This document shows positions 55,601-63,264 of a DNA stretch of 64,000 bases, one piece after another; position 1 is the stretch's first letter, and each line of letters starts with the position of its first letter. A program made the translations under genes and the position numbers. The notes beneath the pieces were generated by a model that searched no databases, was not told the origin of the DNA, and worked only from the letters and a program-made list of their open reading frames with translations. This DNA is from Neostapfia colusana (taxonomy: Eukaryota; Streptophyta; Magnoliopsida; Poales; Poaceae), in assembly GCA_030760725.1 (NCBI GenBank), contig JASWHV010000018.1:21918273-21982272 (forward strand), read 5' to 3'.

Positions 55601-55634
55601 GCTGTATAAACCACAAATTGCTGGACTTACGGAG
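37309..55634 (+). CDS. MORC: MORC-family GHKL ATPase (MORC1/CRT1-like), 5' eleven exons
   Basis: Nuclear ATPase of the microrchidia family; in Arabidopsis these act in heterochromatin condensation, silencing and defence. Exons 37309-37681, 37807-37881, 39214-39248, 39326-39404, 39506-39595, 39705-39780, 53598-53676, 53786-53920, 54398-54496, 55299-55400 and 55488-55634 join at GT..AG sites into 430 codons with no stop. Acidic N-terminus with VIEL plus an SSDDDDDE tract (10-21); CRQFWKSGDY (103-112); FLHSNATSHKW (about 136-146); GHKL motif ELLDNAIDE (153-161); DDGGGMDP (188-195); GQYGNGFKTSTMRLGAD (216-232); S5-like region IGLLSYTFL .. LKWSPFSSEAELLQQ .. GTKIIVFNLW .. ILYLRVPGNFRIIL. All ATP-site residues look intact. 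The rest of the S5 region and the coiled-coil C-terminus must lie beyond 64000. Subclade is inferred from remembered similarity. Confidence 0.88.
37807..37881 (+). CDS. MORC: MORC exon 2
   Basis: Acceptor TGTGCAG, donor GGCG|GTATGG. Encodes RLRINPKFLHSNATSHKWVF, a conserved plant MORC lead-in to the ATPase. Confidence 0.85.
38084..38660. mobile_element. MITE-like insertion in MORC intron 2 (PIF/Harbinger-like)
   Basis: Ends GGCTGATCGCAG .. GCGAATAGCC are imperfect inverted repeats (9 of 14 outer bases by eye), flanked by TTA on both sides (38081-38083, 38661-38663), the usual 3-bp duplication of PIF/Harbinger elements. Inside are a GC-rich palindromic start (GCCGGC-rich), a 200-bp purine tract (38213-38412) and an AT-rich end. 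No transposase. Confidence 0.45.
39214..39248 (+). CDS. MORC: MORC exon 3
   Basis: 35 bp. Acceptor CTGCAG, donor GAG|GTAATC. Encodes AIAELLDNAIDE with the catalytic Glu and Mg-binding Asn of the GHKL N-box. Confidence 0.87.
39326..39404 (+). CDS. MORC: MORC exon 4
   Basis: Acceptor TCTCAG, donor CAAG|GTTGCC. Encodes NNGATFVCVNKFTSPRDGS. Confidence 0.85.
39506..39595 (+). CDS. MORC: MORC exon 5
   Basis: Acceptor ATAAG, donor CAAT|GTATGA. Encodes the G1 box DDGGGMDPEALRRCMSFGFS. Confidence 0.87.
39705..39780 (+). CDS. MORC: MORC exon 6
   Basis: Acceptor TGCTAG, donor ACTG|GTACTT. Encodes GNGFKTSTMRLGADVIVF, the G2 box. Intron 6 after it is 13.8 kb. Confidence 0.87.
39936..39947. other. Target-site duplication of the LINE, left
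   Basis: TATGTAGCTTTA, identical to 53208-53219. Confidence 0.85.
40111..40790. mobile_element. Non-autonomous hAT-like element inside the LINE
   Basis: Ends CAGCGTTCCAAAAGG and CCTTTTGAAACATTG form imperfect inverted repeats. The 8-bp flanks GTAGGTAC (40103-40110) and GTAGGTGC (40791-40798) match at seven of eight bases, the duplication size of hAT elements. Inside are a 19-base G run (40208-40226) and diverged direct repeats built on GGGGGGCTCCTCGGGG with GAAGAAGC (40265-40460). The ORFs present are by-products of GC-rich repeats; no transposase. Confidence 0.65.
40763..41079 (-). pseudogene. LINE ORF C-terminal fragment
   Basis: Reads leftward KMICDRVEVAPVEKKLV, HHRLEWFGHIQQR, GRGQPRLTWKNAVKRYLMDW, the conserved end of plant RTE polyproteins after the RT. 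It continues upstream at 52584 when copia copy 2 is removed. The final codons (below 40799) are in the hAT-like element. Confidence 0.75.
41080..41084. other. Target-site duplication GTTGG of copia copy 2, left
   Basis: GTTGG before copia copy 2; perfect copy at 52579-52583. Confidence 0.9.
41085..41480 (+). repeat. 5' LTR of copia copy 2
   Basis: TGCTGGAATAAG .. ACTACTAACA, 396 bp, seven bases shorter than its 3' partner through loss of one TAGTCCT unit. Primer site TGGTATCAGAGC follows at 41483. Confidence 0.9.
41659..45620 (+). pseudogene. copia copy 2 gag-pol, 5' part
   Basis: Starts MSDGQSQ. A deletion near 41763 breaks the Ala-rich N-terminus. Further lesions against the sister copies: TGA at about 42229 (CGA to TGA), TAG 42893 and 44093 (CAG to TAG), TGA 43229 (CGA to TGA), frame loss near 44150 (integrase) and 45055 (RT), TAG 45248. 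Domains recognisable in order: UBN2 gag, CHNCGKLGHWAREC, LDTGATHHMTG, HERFGDLHF (zinc-finger His of GHLH changed to Asp), LRTDNGGEF, NGVVERRN, MDVKSAFLNGD, YVDDLVITGTK. Cut in RT/RNase H at ..TLRQTAYA by copy 3. Confidence 0.87.
45616..45620. other. Target-site duplication CGCCA of copia copy 3, left
   Basis: CGCCA before copy 3, repeated at 51363-51367. The joined sequence CTACGCCAAGCGCATT is what copy 3 itself carries at the same pol site (about 50144). Confidence 0.92.
45621..46023 (+). repeat. 5' LTR of copia copy 3
   Basis: TGCTGGAATAAG .. ACTACTAACA, 403 bp, followed by a primer site TTGGTATCAGAGC (usual C changed to T just before it). Confidence 0.92.
46202..50951 (+). pseudogene. copia copy 3 gag-pol, nearly intact
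   Basis: Starts MSDGQSQ at 46202. A two-base loss near 46420 ends the first frame (TAG 46427). From 46528 a long frame runs to 48705: UBN2 gag, CHNCGKLGHWAREC, LDTGATHHMTG, HHCC integrase and core. The second catalytic Asp has become Asn (LRTNNDGEF instead of LRTDNGGEF). A one-base loss at about 48690 shifts to the frame 48699-50636, which holds the integrase C-terminus, RT (YVDDLVITGTK; one Leu and one Tyr codon lost) and RNase H. TAG at 50634 (CAG to TAG) precedes the last 105 codons to 50951. Codes for no active integrase. Confidence 0.9.
50960..51362 (+). repeat. 3' LTR of copia copy 3
   Basis: 403 bp, preceded by the GGGGGAGAA polypurine tract and followed by CGCCA. Confidence 0.92.
51368..52167 (+). 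pseudogene. copia copy 2 pol, 3' part (RNase H)
   Basis: Resumes copy 2 pol at K-R-I-V-E-L-A-G-L. Holds RPDLAFSVGYVSRFLQRP, GYSDSDHAGDIDTSKSTSG, then TAG at 51772 (TGG to TAG), SSCEAEYIAAS, and the end LADLLTKPLGRLKF to the stop at 52165-52167. Continuous with 45620 if copy 3 is removed. Confidence 0.88.
52176..52578 (+). repeat. 3' LTR of copia copy 2
   Basis: 403 bp, TGCTGGAATAAG .. ACTACTAACA, followed by GTTGG (52579-52583). Confidence 0.92.
52584..53207 (-). pseudogene. LINE reverse transcriptase fragment
   Basis: Reads leftward NVVTNVRVSDSEADTFPI, VLHQVS, YIFYLVMDQVSKDIQADIP, then VVLVDETRDGVDKKI. The FADD motif expected between the last two is missing. Further downstream the frame decays. 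It continues at 41079. Confidence 0.7.
53208..53597. other. Remaining native intron 6 sequence
   Basis: Starts with the right LINE duplication (53208-53219). AT-rich intron DNA ending in the acceptor TTTGTAG at 53597. Nothing else seen. Confidence 0.6.
53598..53676 (+). CDS. MORC: MORC exon 7
   Basis: Acceptor TTTGTAG, donor ACG|GTGAGT. Encodes RSIGLLSYTFLMETGCDDVL. Joins exon 6 in frame across the 13.8-kb intron. Confidence 0.85.
53786..53920 (+). CDS. MORC: MORC exon 8
   Basis: 45 codons, phase 0. Acceptor TTCACAG, donor CAA|GTATGC. Encodes SSNLAILLKWSPFSSEAELL. Confidence 0.87.
54398..54496 (+). CDS. MORC: MORC exon 9
   Basis: 33 codons, phase 0. Acceptor CGCACAG, donor AAG|GTTTAA. Encodes FDDIGEHGTKIIVFNLWLND. 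Confidence 0.87.
54712..54960 (-). mobile_element. RTE-type LINE fragment in MORC intron 9
   Basis: Reads leftward LNKYKTECMKCDFSATGQRE, then (after a one-base shift) DDQVALKDTFHYLGSM and DGDIDEDVSH. This is the conserved RTE RT stretch with K-T-E-x-M-K-C. A second, independent LINE relic in this gene, truncated at both ends. Confidence 0.75.
55299..55400 (+). CDS. MORC: MORC exon 10
   Basis: 34 codons, phase 0. Acceptor TTATAG, donor AGA|GTTAAG. Encodes DILITGAQKK .. IANRLRYSLR. Confidence 0.85.
55488..55634 (+). CDS. MORC: MORC exon 11, last in window
   Basis: 49 codons, phase 0. Acceptor AAACAG, donor GAG|GTACGT. Encodes AYASILYLRVPGNFRIILRE and MYRECVLYKPQIAGLTE. The downstream intron is invaded by a copia element at 55909. 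Confidence 0.86.
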
Positions 55635-55908
55635 GTACGTGTAACTCACATTTGCGAAGCACCCTGTGCATTTTCACCATTTTAACCGATGGAATAAAGT
55701 TTTACTTACTGAAGCTATTTTCAAATCGTCTCGACTGACGAACCATAAATCTTTGACCAGTTGTTTAGGAATAAATTTTAACATCTGTTTTAGTCTGTGT
55801 TATTCACCTAGTTGATATTATGAGGATCATGAACAATTACTGGTATATTGCTACCAATATGCCCCTGCAGAAGTGTCGTTGACATAAAATTCTATATTCT
55901 AATAAAAC

Positions 55909-56076
55909 TGTTAGACTCCGTAATTGTGTTGGTGGCATAGGGGTAGTTTAGTCATTAGTGAGGGATTAGCGTTAGGGGTAGTTTAGTCTTTTCCCCTCAC
56001 CTAATTCCTCTATATAATCATCCCTGTACCCTCATTATCTTAATCATCTAATACAGCCTCCATTAGCCCTCTAATA
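55909..56076 (+). repeat. Short 5' LTR of the second copia family
   Basis: Starts TGTTAGACTCC and ends near CCCTCTAATA just before TGGTATCATTAGC, about 168 bp. The ends TGTTAGA and TCTAATA are near-inverted repeats. A TATATAATC sequence (about 56011-56019) may be the TATA box. Confidence 0.65.
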
Positions 56077-56089
56077 TGGTATCATTAGC
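56077..56089 (+). other. Primer binding site of the second copia family
   Basis: TGGTATCATTAGC directly after the LTR. The first eight bases match the initiator-Met tRNA primer site and the rest diverge. Confidence 0.6.
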
Positions 56090-56127
56090 TAGGAATTGAT
56101 TAGGATTAGGGCTTAACCCTAACCCTA

Positions 56128-57955
56128 ATGGCCTAGCTGCCGCCAGCTTGGGCTTGCGCCGCTGCCGCCCTCGCCGATGCGCCGCCCGCCGGAGTCGCCG
56201 CCGCCCTCGCCGGCGTGCCGCCCGCCGGAGCCGCCCCCGCCCATGCCGCCTCGTCCCACGCCCACGCCGCAGCGCCCAGGGCCACCACGCCTCATGCCGC
56301 CGCCGCTGCCGCCAGCGCCCCCGCCGACTCCGCCGCCAGGCACCACGCCGCCACGCCCTGGGCCGCCGCAGCCGCCGCTGGATCGGCGCCGCCGCCCGGA
56401 TTCGGGTCCAATCGGCGCGCGCACCGGGGAGCCGCCGCCGCCGCCTCTGGAGAGGCTGGCGCGCCCGTCGCTGCCCCCTGGTCCGCCGCCCCTTGGCCTG
56501 CAGCCGCCGCCTCTGGAGGGGCTGGCGCGGCCACCTCCGCCCTCGGATCCGCCGCCCCTTGGCCTGCAGCCGCCGCCTCTGGAGGGGCTGGCACGGCAGA
56601 CACCGCCTCCTGGTCCGCTGCTGGAGGCGCCACCGCTGCTGCTAAAGGCACCACCGCTGCCGCCCTCTGGTCCGCTCGGCCATCCATCGTTTCGGTCCCT
56701 GGAGGTGCTGCCGCCCCTCCTATGACTCCAAAGACCGGTCCGGTCGCCGGCGGACCTCTTGTAGGTACCACCGGTAAACCCGCCACCGCTGTCGTTTTCA
56801 TGGCAGGTACCTCTGGTCTACGGGAATCTACCGCCACCGGCCTCGACATCGACGGGAGCACCACGACTACTGTCCTGTCGATTCTGTTTCCAGTCGTCGG
56901 TGCCGCTGCTGATAACGCAACTACTTCTTCCTACGACACCGACACAACGGACACATCGCTGCAGCACTGGCTGCCTCTCGCGAGCGCGAGCGGGCACTCG
57001 TTCTCGCCCTAGAGCAGGAGCGTGCCTCCGTGGCGGCTCTATCTCACCAGCTCAAGGAGAGTGCTCATCGACCGATGAGTGCTGCCCACGAACCTCCCTC
57101 GGACGCTGGTACGTACTCGACTTCACTTGTGGCCGCTCTTCATGCGCAGGCCGCCGGGATTCAGAACATCCGGACGCTCGTGCCAATTGTTCTCAGCTCC
57201 GAGTCCACTTCATATGCCCGGTGGCGTGACCTGGTGCTCCTCACGCTGAGGCGTCACTGCCTCGACGACCACGTCCTCCAGGACGATTCTTCAGTGGAGG
57301 TCTCCTGGATCAGCATGGACAGCCTGGTCCTATCTTGGATTCTTGGCTCCCTGACAGAGGAGCCACAGGACATCGTCAGGCAGCGTGGTGGCAGCACTGC
57401 TCGACGGGCCTAGCTGGTCCTTGAGCAGGGTTTCTAGGGAACCGCGCGACTTGAGCCCTCCACATCAACACTCGGTTCCAGAACACCGTCTAGGGTGACC
57501 GCTCTGTCTCCACCTACTGCCGGGAGATGAAGGGCATGGCAGATGCTCTATGTGACCTTGACGAGCCGGTCACCGATAGCGCTCTTGTTCTTCGGGTCCT
57601 TCAGGGCCTGAATGAGCGCTATTGTCACCTACGGACGTGGCTACTCCGACTGGAGCCACTCCCTACCTTCGAGAAGGTATGGTCTGATCTTGAGCTTGAG
57701 GAGATCACTCCAGGAGGCCCTACTGGCTCCGGGTCTGCCACAACCTTTTATGGCTCTGGGCAGTCCTCTCGTCCACCCTTACCAGCTGTTGGTGGACCAT
57801 CGTCATGACCACCTTCCAACCTAGGCACTCCTGCCAGTACTGGAGGTGGAAATCGTCGCTGCCAAGGCAAGCACGGCGGCCGTGGTGGAGGTAGCAGGGC
57901 AGGCGACAATCCTACACCCACTACTCCGACTACTGGTGGTAGCGGTGGTACCGGC
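56128..57955 (+). pseudogene. gag of the second copia family, broken
   Basis: The expected start ATGGCC at 56128 is followed at once by TAG. A Pro/Ala-rich repetitive leader (to about 57000) is read in changing frames. The copia gag core then reads IRTLVPIVLSSES, YARWRDLVLLTLRRHCLDD, VLSWILGSLTEEPQDIVRQR (57165-57410), then stops and a shift, then YCREMKGMADAL, LVLRVLQGLNERYCHLRTWL and ELEEITPGG (57515-57720). A Gly-rich NC-like end (GKHGGRGGGSRAGDN) leads into the copy 4 insertion at 57956. Confidence 0.75.
57951..57955. other. Target-site duplication CCGGC of copia copy 4, left
   Basis: CCGGC, repeated at 63666-63670. Confidence 0.9.
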
Positions 57956-58359
57956 TGTTAGTAGTTGAATTCTTACTCTCATTGGAAGAGAGGATGACAC
58001 TAGGAGTTGGGGCAATTTTCTTGTCTATTTCTCACACAATGCCATACCAACCCAAGGGGTTGAGACTACATATTTATAGCTGCCATGGCAGCCAAGCATA
58101 TGCCACAAAAGATGCTAGTCTAAGATGCTTAGATGCTGTCCTAATATGCTGTCCTTGGCTGACACTAAGATGCTGTCCTAGTGTCCTTAATATGCTGTCC
58201 TAGTGTCCTTAGATGCTATCCTAATTGGGGCCACAAAGACCAAAGGACTAGAGTACAACAAGGACCAAGGACCAAGGACTAAAGTGCAACAAACTAAAGG
58301 ACTAGGGTACAAGGGACTAGGGGACCAAAGACCAAAGGACTACAAGACTTATTCCAACA
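57956..58359 (-). repeat. 3' LTR of copia copy 4
   Basis: Plus strand TGTTAGTAGTTG .. TTATTCCAACA, 404 bp. The adjoining TTCCCCCCCTAAG is the minus-strand polypurine tract with the pol stop. Confidence 0.92.
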
Positions 58360-58367
58360 TTCCCCCC

Positions 58368-59995
58368 CTAAGTCTTGTACGTCGTCTTTTGAGAGGGTTA
58401 GACCATCCCGATCTTGGTGCGAAGTTCAATGAACTTGAGCCTCCCAAGGGGCTTCGTGAGCAGGTCCGCAAGCTGGTCATTGGTGTTGATGTAGTTCGCC
58501 TTGATGCTCCCTTCCTCCAAGCATTTTCGGATGAAGTGGTACCTCACCCGGATGTGCTTGCTCCGTTCATGGAAAACGGGATTCTTTACCAGGGCCAGAG
58601 CGGACACGTTGTCCACCCTGAGTTCGACCGCTCCAGTGTCTCTGCTGAGGAGATCACCAAGCAGTCGACTAAGCCAGAGCGCCTGAGTCGAAGCGATGGA
58701 GGCCGCTATGTACTCGACCTCGCAGCTAGACAGGGCCACCACCTGCTGCTTGACCGACTGCCAGCTAACGAGGCACTTGTTGAAGAAGAAGAGGATCCCG
58801 CTCGTGCTCTTGCTGGTGTCGATGTCGCCGGCGTGGTCGCTATCGCTGTACCCGACAAGGTGTGCCTCCCCAGGACACCTCGGGTAGTGGAGGCCGTGAT
58901 CGAGAGTCCCCGCAACATAGCGGATGATCCTCTTCACAGCCTGTTGGTGATCTGTCGTCGGTCGTTGCAGGAATCGACTAACGTAGCCGACGGAGAATGC
59001 CAAGTCCGGCCGTGTGTGGGTGAGATAGCGAAGGCTCCCCACAAGACGCCGGTACTGCATAGCGTCCACCTCCTCCGCCGTGCTGTCGCGGCTCAACTTC
59101 AGCCTCTCCTCCATCGGGGTGAGAGTTGGGTTGCAGTTTGTGAGCCCAGCTAGCTCAACAATGCGCTTGGCGTAGGCGGTCTGTCGAAGTGTGATCCCGG
59201 AGTCGGCCTGGTGCACCTCAATCCCAAGGTAGAAGGAGAGAGATCCCAAGTCACTCATCTGGAAGGTGGCTTTCATCTCTTCCTTGAATGCTGCCACCTC
59301 CGCATCCTTGGTGTCGGTGATCACCAAGTCGTCGACGTAGACACCCACCAGTAGGGTGTTTCCTCCATTGCCCCGCCGGTAGATGGCCTCCGCGTGTGGG
59401 CGTTGCCCGAAGCCCATCCTCTTGAGCGTGGAATCCAACTTGGCATTCCACGCCCTTGGTGCCTGACGCAAGCCATAGAGGGCCTTGCGCAGGCGCAACA
59501 CCTTGCCCTCCTTGCCAGGGACCACAAACCCCGGCGGCTGGTGTACGTATACCTCCTCCTTCAAGTCGCCGTTGAGGAACGCCGACTTGACGTCCATGTG
59601 TTGGACGCGCCAGCCTTCTTGGGCAGCGAGTGCAAGAAGGAGTCGCACGGATTCCATCCGTGCCACGGGGGCAAAAGCATCGTCGAAGTCGATCCCCTCC
59701 TGCTGCGCGAAGCCGCGTGCCACCAAGCGAGCCTTGTGCTTGACGATGGCGCCGGCTTCATCCCTCTTCAACTTGAACACCCACTTAAGGGTGATCGCAC
59801 GGTGACCGCGAGGGAGATCAGCAAGCTCCCAAGTGTGGTTCGTCTCAACCGCGTCCATCTCCGACTGCATCGCAGCACACCATGTCGCTTGTTTCTCGGC
59901 CTCCACAAAAGACCGAGGCTCGCCGTCATCGCACGCAAGGTGCATCTGCGCCTCCAGATCTTGATCATCCAGATCGTGAGGGGCCAGTCCGGCAC
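58368..59995 (-). pseudogene. copia copy 4 RT and RNase H
   Basis: Frame open from about 59995 to 58398: EMDAVETNHTWELADLPRG, LKWVFKLKRDEAG, MDVKSAFLNGDLKEEVYV, VYVDDLVITDTK, GYSDSDHAGDIDTSKSTSG, LLTKPLGRLKF, ending GMV with TAA (CAA to TAA) 30 bp before the family's usual stop at 58368-58370. RT Asp-Asp pair intact. Confidence 0.88.
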
Positions 59996-61305
59996 CGGCT
60001 GGTTGCCGAGAATGTTCTCCATCTTGCGATACCGCAACTGCTCGCCGTCGTAGCACCCGTCGAGGCGCTCCTCGTCGTGGGAGAGCGGAGTAACAAACTC
60101 CACCGGGTCGTGCTCGACACGAGCAGGGGACGGAGTGGGCGTGCCCGGAGGAGTGGCCGTCGGTGCTGGAGTGCGTGGGGTCGTCGGCTGAGGTAGAGGT
60201 GGACGGTCGGGGGCTTGGGTAGACACACTCGGTGGAGAAGAGTTGCCTACTCCCCCAACTCCCTTGAAGTGGACGTAGTCGACGATGAAGTCGTCGTGCG
60301 TCGAGGTCGAACCGTCGTCCACCGCCTTGTCCCATGCGCATCCTTGCCCTTCGTTGAACACAACGTCGCGCGTCGTGCGCACACGCTGTGTCTCTGGGTC
60401 AAGAATGCGGTAGGCCTTCGAGCCCTCCGCGTAGCCGATGAACACCCCCGGAGTGCTCCTGTCGTCAAGCTTGCTGATGTGGCCAAGCTCCTTGTCAAAC
60501 GCGAGGCAGCCGAAGACCCGTAGATGAGAGACCGCCGGCTTGCGCCCATACCAAGCCTCGTACGGCGTCCTGCCGTTGAGAGCCTTGGTGGGCGAGCGGT
60601 TGAGGATGTAGACAGCCGTCACCACCGCCTCTCCCTAGAAGATAGCCGGCATTCCCCTCTGCTTGAGGAGGGCCCGAGCCATCCCCACGGCGCGGAGTAG
60701 TGGCGCTGAACACCCTCATCCGCGCAATACGACGCGAATTCAGCCGTCGTGAATTCGCCGCCATTGTCGGTGCGCAGCACACGCAGCTTGCGGCCACACT
60801 CCGCCTCCGCAATGGCCTGCGCGCGCCTGATGGCGTTCGCAGCCTCTCCCTTGCTGCCAAGGACCACGACCCACATGTAGCGGGAGAGGTCGTCGACGAG
60901 CAGCAGGAAGTAGCGTCGTCCTCCTGGTGTAGCTGGTGTCACCGGGCCACACAAGTCACCGTGAACGAGCTCGAGCCGTTCCTTAGCTCGAAAGCTCGAC
61001 TGCTGGGGAAAAGGAAGCCGCCTCTGCTTCGTCAATACGCAGACGTCACAGAGCTGCTCCACGTGGTCAAGGCATGGCATGCCTCGCACCATCTCCTTGG
61101 CACCGAGCTGCTTTAGGGCCTCGAAGTGAAGATGCCCAAAGCGCTCGTGCCACTGCCATGCCTCGTCGTCCCGACGAGTGGCAAGACAGACAGGTTGTGC
61201 TACCTGCACGTGAAGGACATAGAGTCGATTGGTGCCTCTAGTTACCTTGGCAAGAAGGCGACGATGGCGATCCCAAATCCTCATGACTCCGTCCTTAATC
61301 TCCAC
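59990..61305 (-). pseudogene. copia copy 4 integrase region, deleted and frameshifted
   Basis: HHCC finger (HERFGHLHFEALK .. CDVCVLTKQRR), LVHGDLCGP and LRTDNGGEF are intact in 61305-60619. A 49-bp deletion near 60689, against copy 3, then removes the segment with the catalytic Glu (NGVVERR). A TAG follows at about 60637 (TGG to TAG), then the C-terminal part (VTAVYILNRSPTKALNGRTP, GVFIGYAEGSKAYRIL) in 60625-59993. A one-base loss near 59993 shifts into the RT frame. Confidence 0.85.
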
Positions 61306-63086
61306 GCGCGAACCGTTTCATCCATCTGTCCCAGGCTGATAATGGAGTTTCTCAACGCGGGGATGTAGTAGACTCCGACGAGCAGCCTATGCTCACCAGA
61401 CTCGGCGGTGAGGATGACGGAGCCGACACCCTTGATCTCCACGCCGGAGACGTCACCAAACTTGACAGAGCCTCGGACATTGGAGTCAAGCTCAACGAAG
61501 AACTCTCGTCGACCGGTCATGTGATGGGTGGCGCCGGTGTCGAGGCACCACCCGTCAGTCTTGTCGTTGTTGGAGCCGTCGCCGAGGAAAGCATGTGCTT
61601 TTGGCTCATCAAGATGAAGGAGAGCCGCTGCGGTCGATGCCACTAGAGGTGGCTTGATGCTTCCGTGTGCCAGAAGCAAAGCTGGCTCCTCCTCTACCTG
61701 TGCCACGTGGGCCTCCTTCTCCACTTGTGCCACGTGGGCCTGGCCACGTCGTGGCTGTCGACACTCCCTGGCCCAATGACCAAGCTTGCCACAGTTGTGG
61801 CAGGTGTCGTCTCGCGTCAGCTTGTGGTTGCCGACGGTGCCGCCCTGGGCGCCTCCGCGGGCGCCACCCTCGGTACGTCCGCGTGCCCCGGCCTGGATGC
61901 CTCCGCGCCCCTTGCGCGACTTGCCGCGCTTGCGGCCGCCTGTCGAGGAAGAGGACTCCCCCTTCTTCCGGTCACCCTGGCCAGCCTCCCACTGCTCGCG
62001 AGTGAGATGAAGCTTCCCGCCAATGGTGATAGGCCCCGAGAGAGGTTGTGGTTCGTCGTTGTCGACGACCTTGAGGCGACCTATCGCCTCTTCAATCGAC
62101 ATCGTGGAGAGGTCCACCAGAGACTCGATCGAGCGAGCGATCTGCTTGTACATCTCGGGGATGCACCGAAGGAGCTTCTCGACAGCTCTCTCTTCGTTGT
62201 AGGTGTCGTCGCCGAACTGCACCAACTTCTGCAACAAAGTGTTGAGACGGAGAGCAAAGTCATCAACGTCCTCACCTGGCTTAAAGGCCAGGTTCTCCCA
62301 CTCCTTGCGAAGCGCCTGCAGTGTGGACTTGCGGGCGCGGTCGCTGCCGATGCGTGCCGCAGCGATGGCATCCCATGCCTCCTTAGCAGTCCGCTTCTTG
62401 GAAAGCGAGAACTGCAGCTCGGGCGGGACTGCAGCAATGAGGGCATCCAACGTCCGTCGATCCTCGTAATAGTCGACGTCGCCGTACTGAACTGCTTCCC
62501 ACATGTGTCGCACCTGGAGCCGTACCCTCATCACCGCGGCCCACTCGACATAGTTGGTCTTGGTGAGGGTAGGCCACCCACCGCCGGGACCGACGTCCCT
62601 GACAATGGCCTGGACCCCGTGGTGTCCATGGTACCTGTCCGGGGAGGGAGAACCGCACCGCCTGTAATGGCCGCGTTCTCCGTCGACCCAGCTGCCGCCG
62701 CCGGGAGTGCCACCGGCGCGTTCGCGCCCGTCTAGGCTGCGGCTGTCGCGCCCATGGGGGCGCGCGGCTGCTCGCTGCACCTTTTGTGCTCGCGCCGCCT
62801 CCCTCACCGGCCTGAGCTCATCGTCGACGCCGCCGTCGACAGAGCTGCTGGAGCTACTGCCGCGCAGAGCCTCCAGCTCTGCTGCCGCCGCACGCGCTAC
62901 AGCCGCCGCCGCCGCCGCTGCTTCCACTTCCGCCCTCGCTGCTGCCAGTTCCGCCGCCGCCAACCTTGCCGCCATTGCTGCCGTAGCTGCAGTCTCTGCC
63001 GCTGCTCGCTCGCGCTCCTCTGCCGCGACGACCTCCGTCTGCCGCGCGCTCGAGGCGACCGAGCGCTGAGACTGTCCGTCGAACAT
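61281..63086 (-). CDS. copia copy 4 gag-protease, long intact frame
   Basis: About 601 codons starting MFDGQSQ (sisters MSDGQSQ). Ala-rich helical N-terminus (about 10-80), UBN2 gag domain (LTKTNYVEWAAV .. AVEKLLRCIPEMYKQ), basic linker GGRKRGKSRKGRGG, zinc knuckle CHNCGKLGHWAREC, and protease LDTGATHHMTG with YYIPALRNSI. Ends in a one-base deletion near 61316. The best-kept gag-protease of the family here. Gag details (EKEAHVAQ, DEPKAHAFLGDGSNND) are shared with copy 3 only. Confidence 0.88.
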   Translation of the reverse strand: MFDGQSQRSVASSARQTEVVAAEERERAAAETAATAAMAARLAAAELAAARAEVEAAAAAAAVARAAAAELEALRGSSSSSSVDGGVDDELRPVREAARAQKVQRAAARPHGRDSRSLDGRERAGGTPGGGSWVDGERGHYRRCGSPSPDRYHGHHGVQAIVRDVGPGGGWPTLTKTNYVEWAAVMRVRLQVRHMWEAVQYGDVDYYEDRRTLDALIAAVPPELQFSLSKKRTAKEAWDAIAAARIGSDRARKSTLQALRKEWENLAFKPGEDVDDFALRLNTLLQKLVQFGDDTYNEERAVEKLLRCIPEMYKQIARSIESLVDLSTMSIEEAIGRLKVVDNDEPQPLSGPITIGGKLHLTREQWEAGQGDRKKGESSSSTGGRKRGKSRKGRGGIQAGARGRTEGGARGGAQGGTVGNHKLTRDDTCHNCGKLGHWARECRQPRRGQAHVAQVEKEAHVAQVEEEPALLLAHGSIKPPLVASTAAALLHLDEPKAHAFLGDGSNNDKTDGWCLDTGATHHMTGRREFFVELDSNVRGSVKFGDVSGVEIKGVGSVILTAESGEHRLLVGVYYIPALRNSIISLGQMDETVRAWRLRTES

Positions 63087-63264
63087 GGCGCACTAGTGGG
63101 GGAGGGCTGTTGTGTGTGGAAGACAAGCTCCTGCTCGTCTGTGCAGGAGAGGAATGAGCTGGAACAGCTGGTGTTCCTGCTGCCGGTTGCGGACAGAGAG
63201 AGGTGCGGGAAGGGGATGAGCAGGAGATGTTTAAGCTGCAGGATAGAACGGCTCTGATACCAGA

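Noticed and set aside
56112..56128. TTAACCCTAACCCTAA, telomere-like
   Set aside because: Only two units, not the plant CCCTAAA type, and it sits in the short leader of a copia element.
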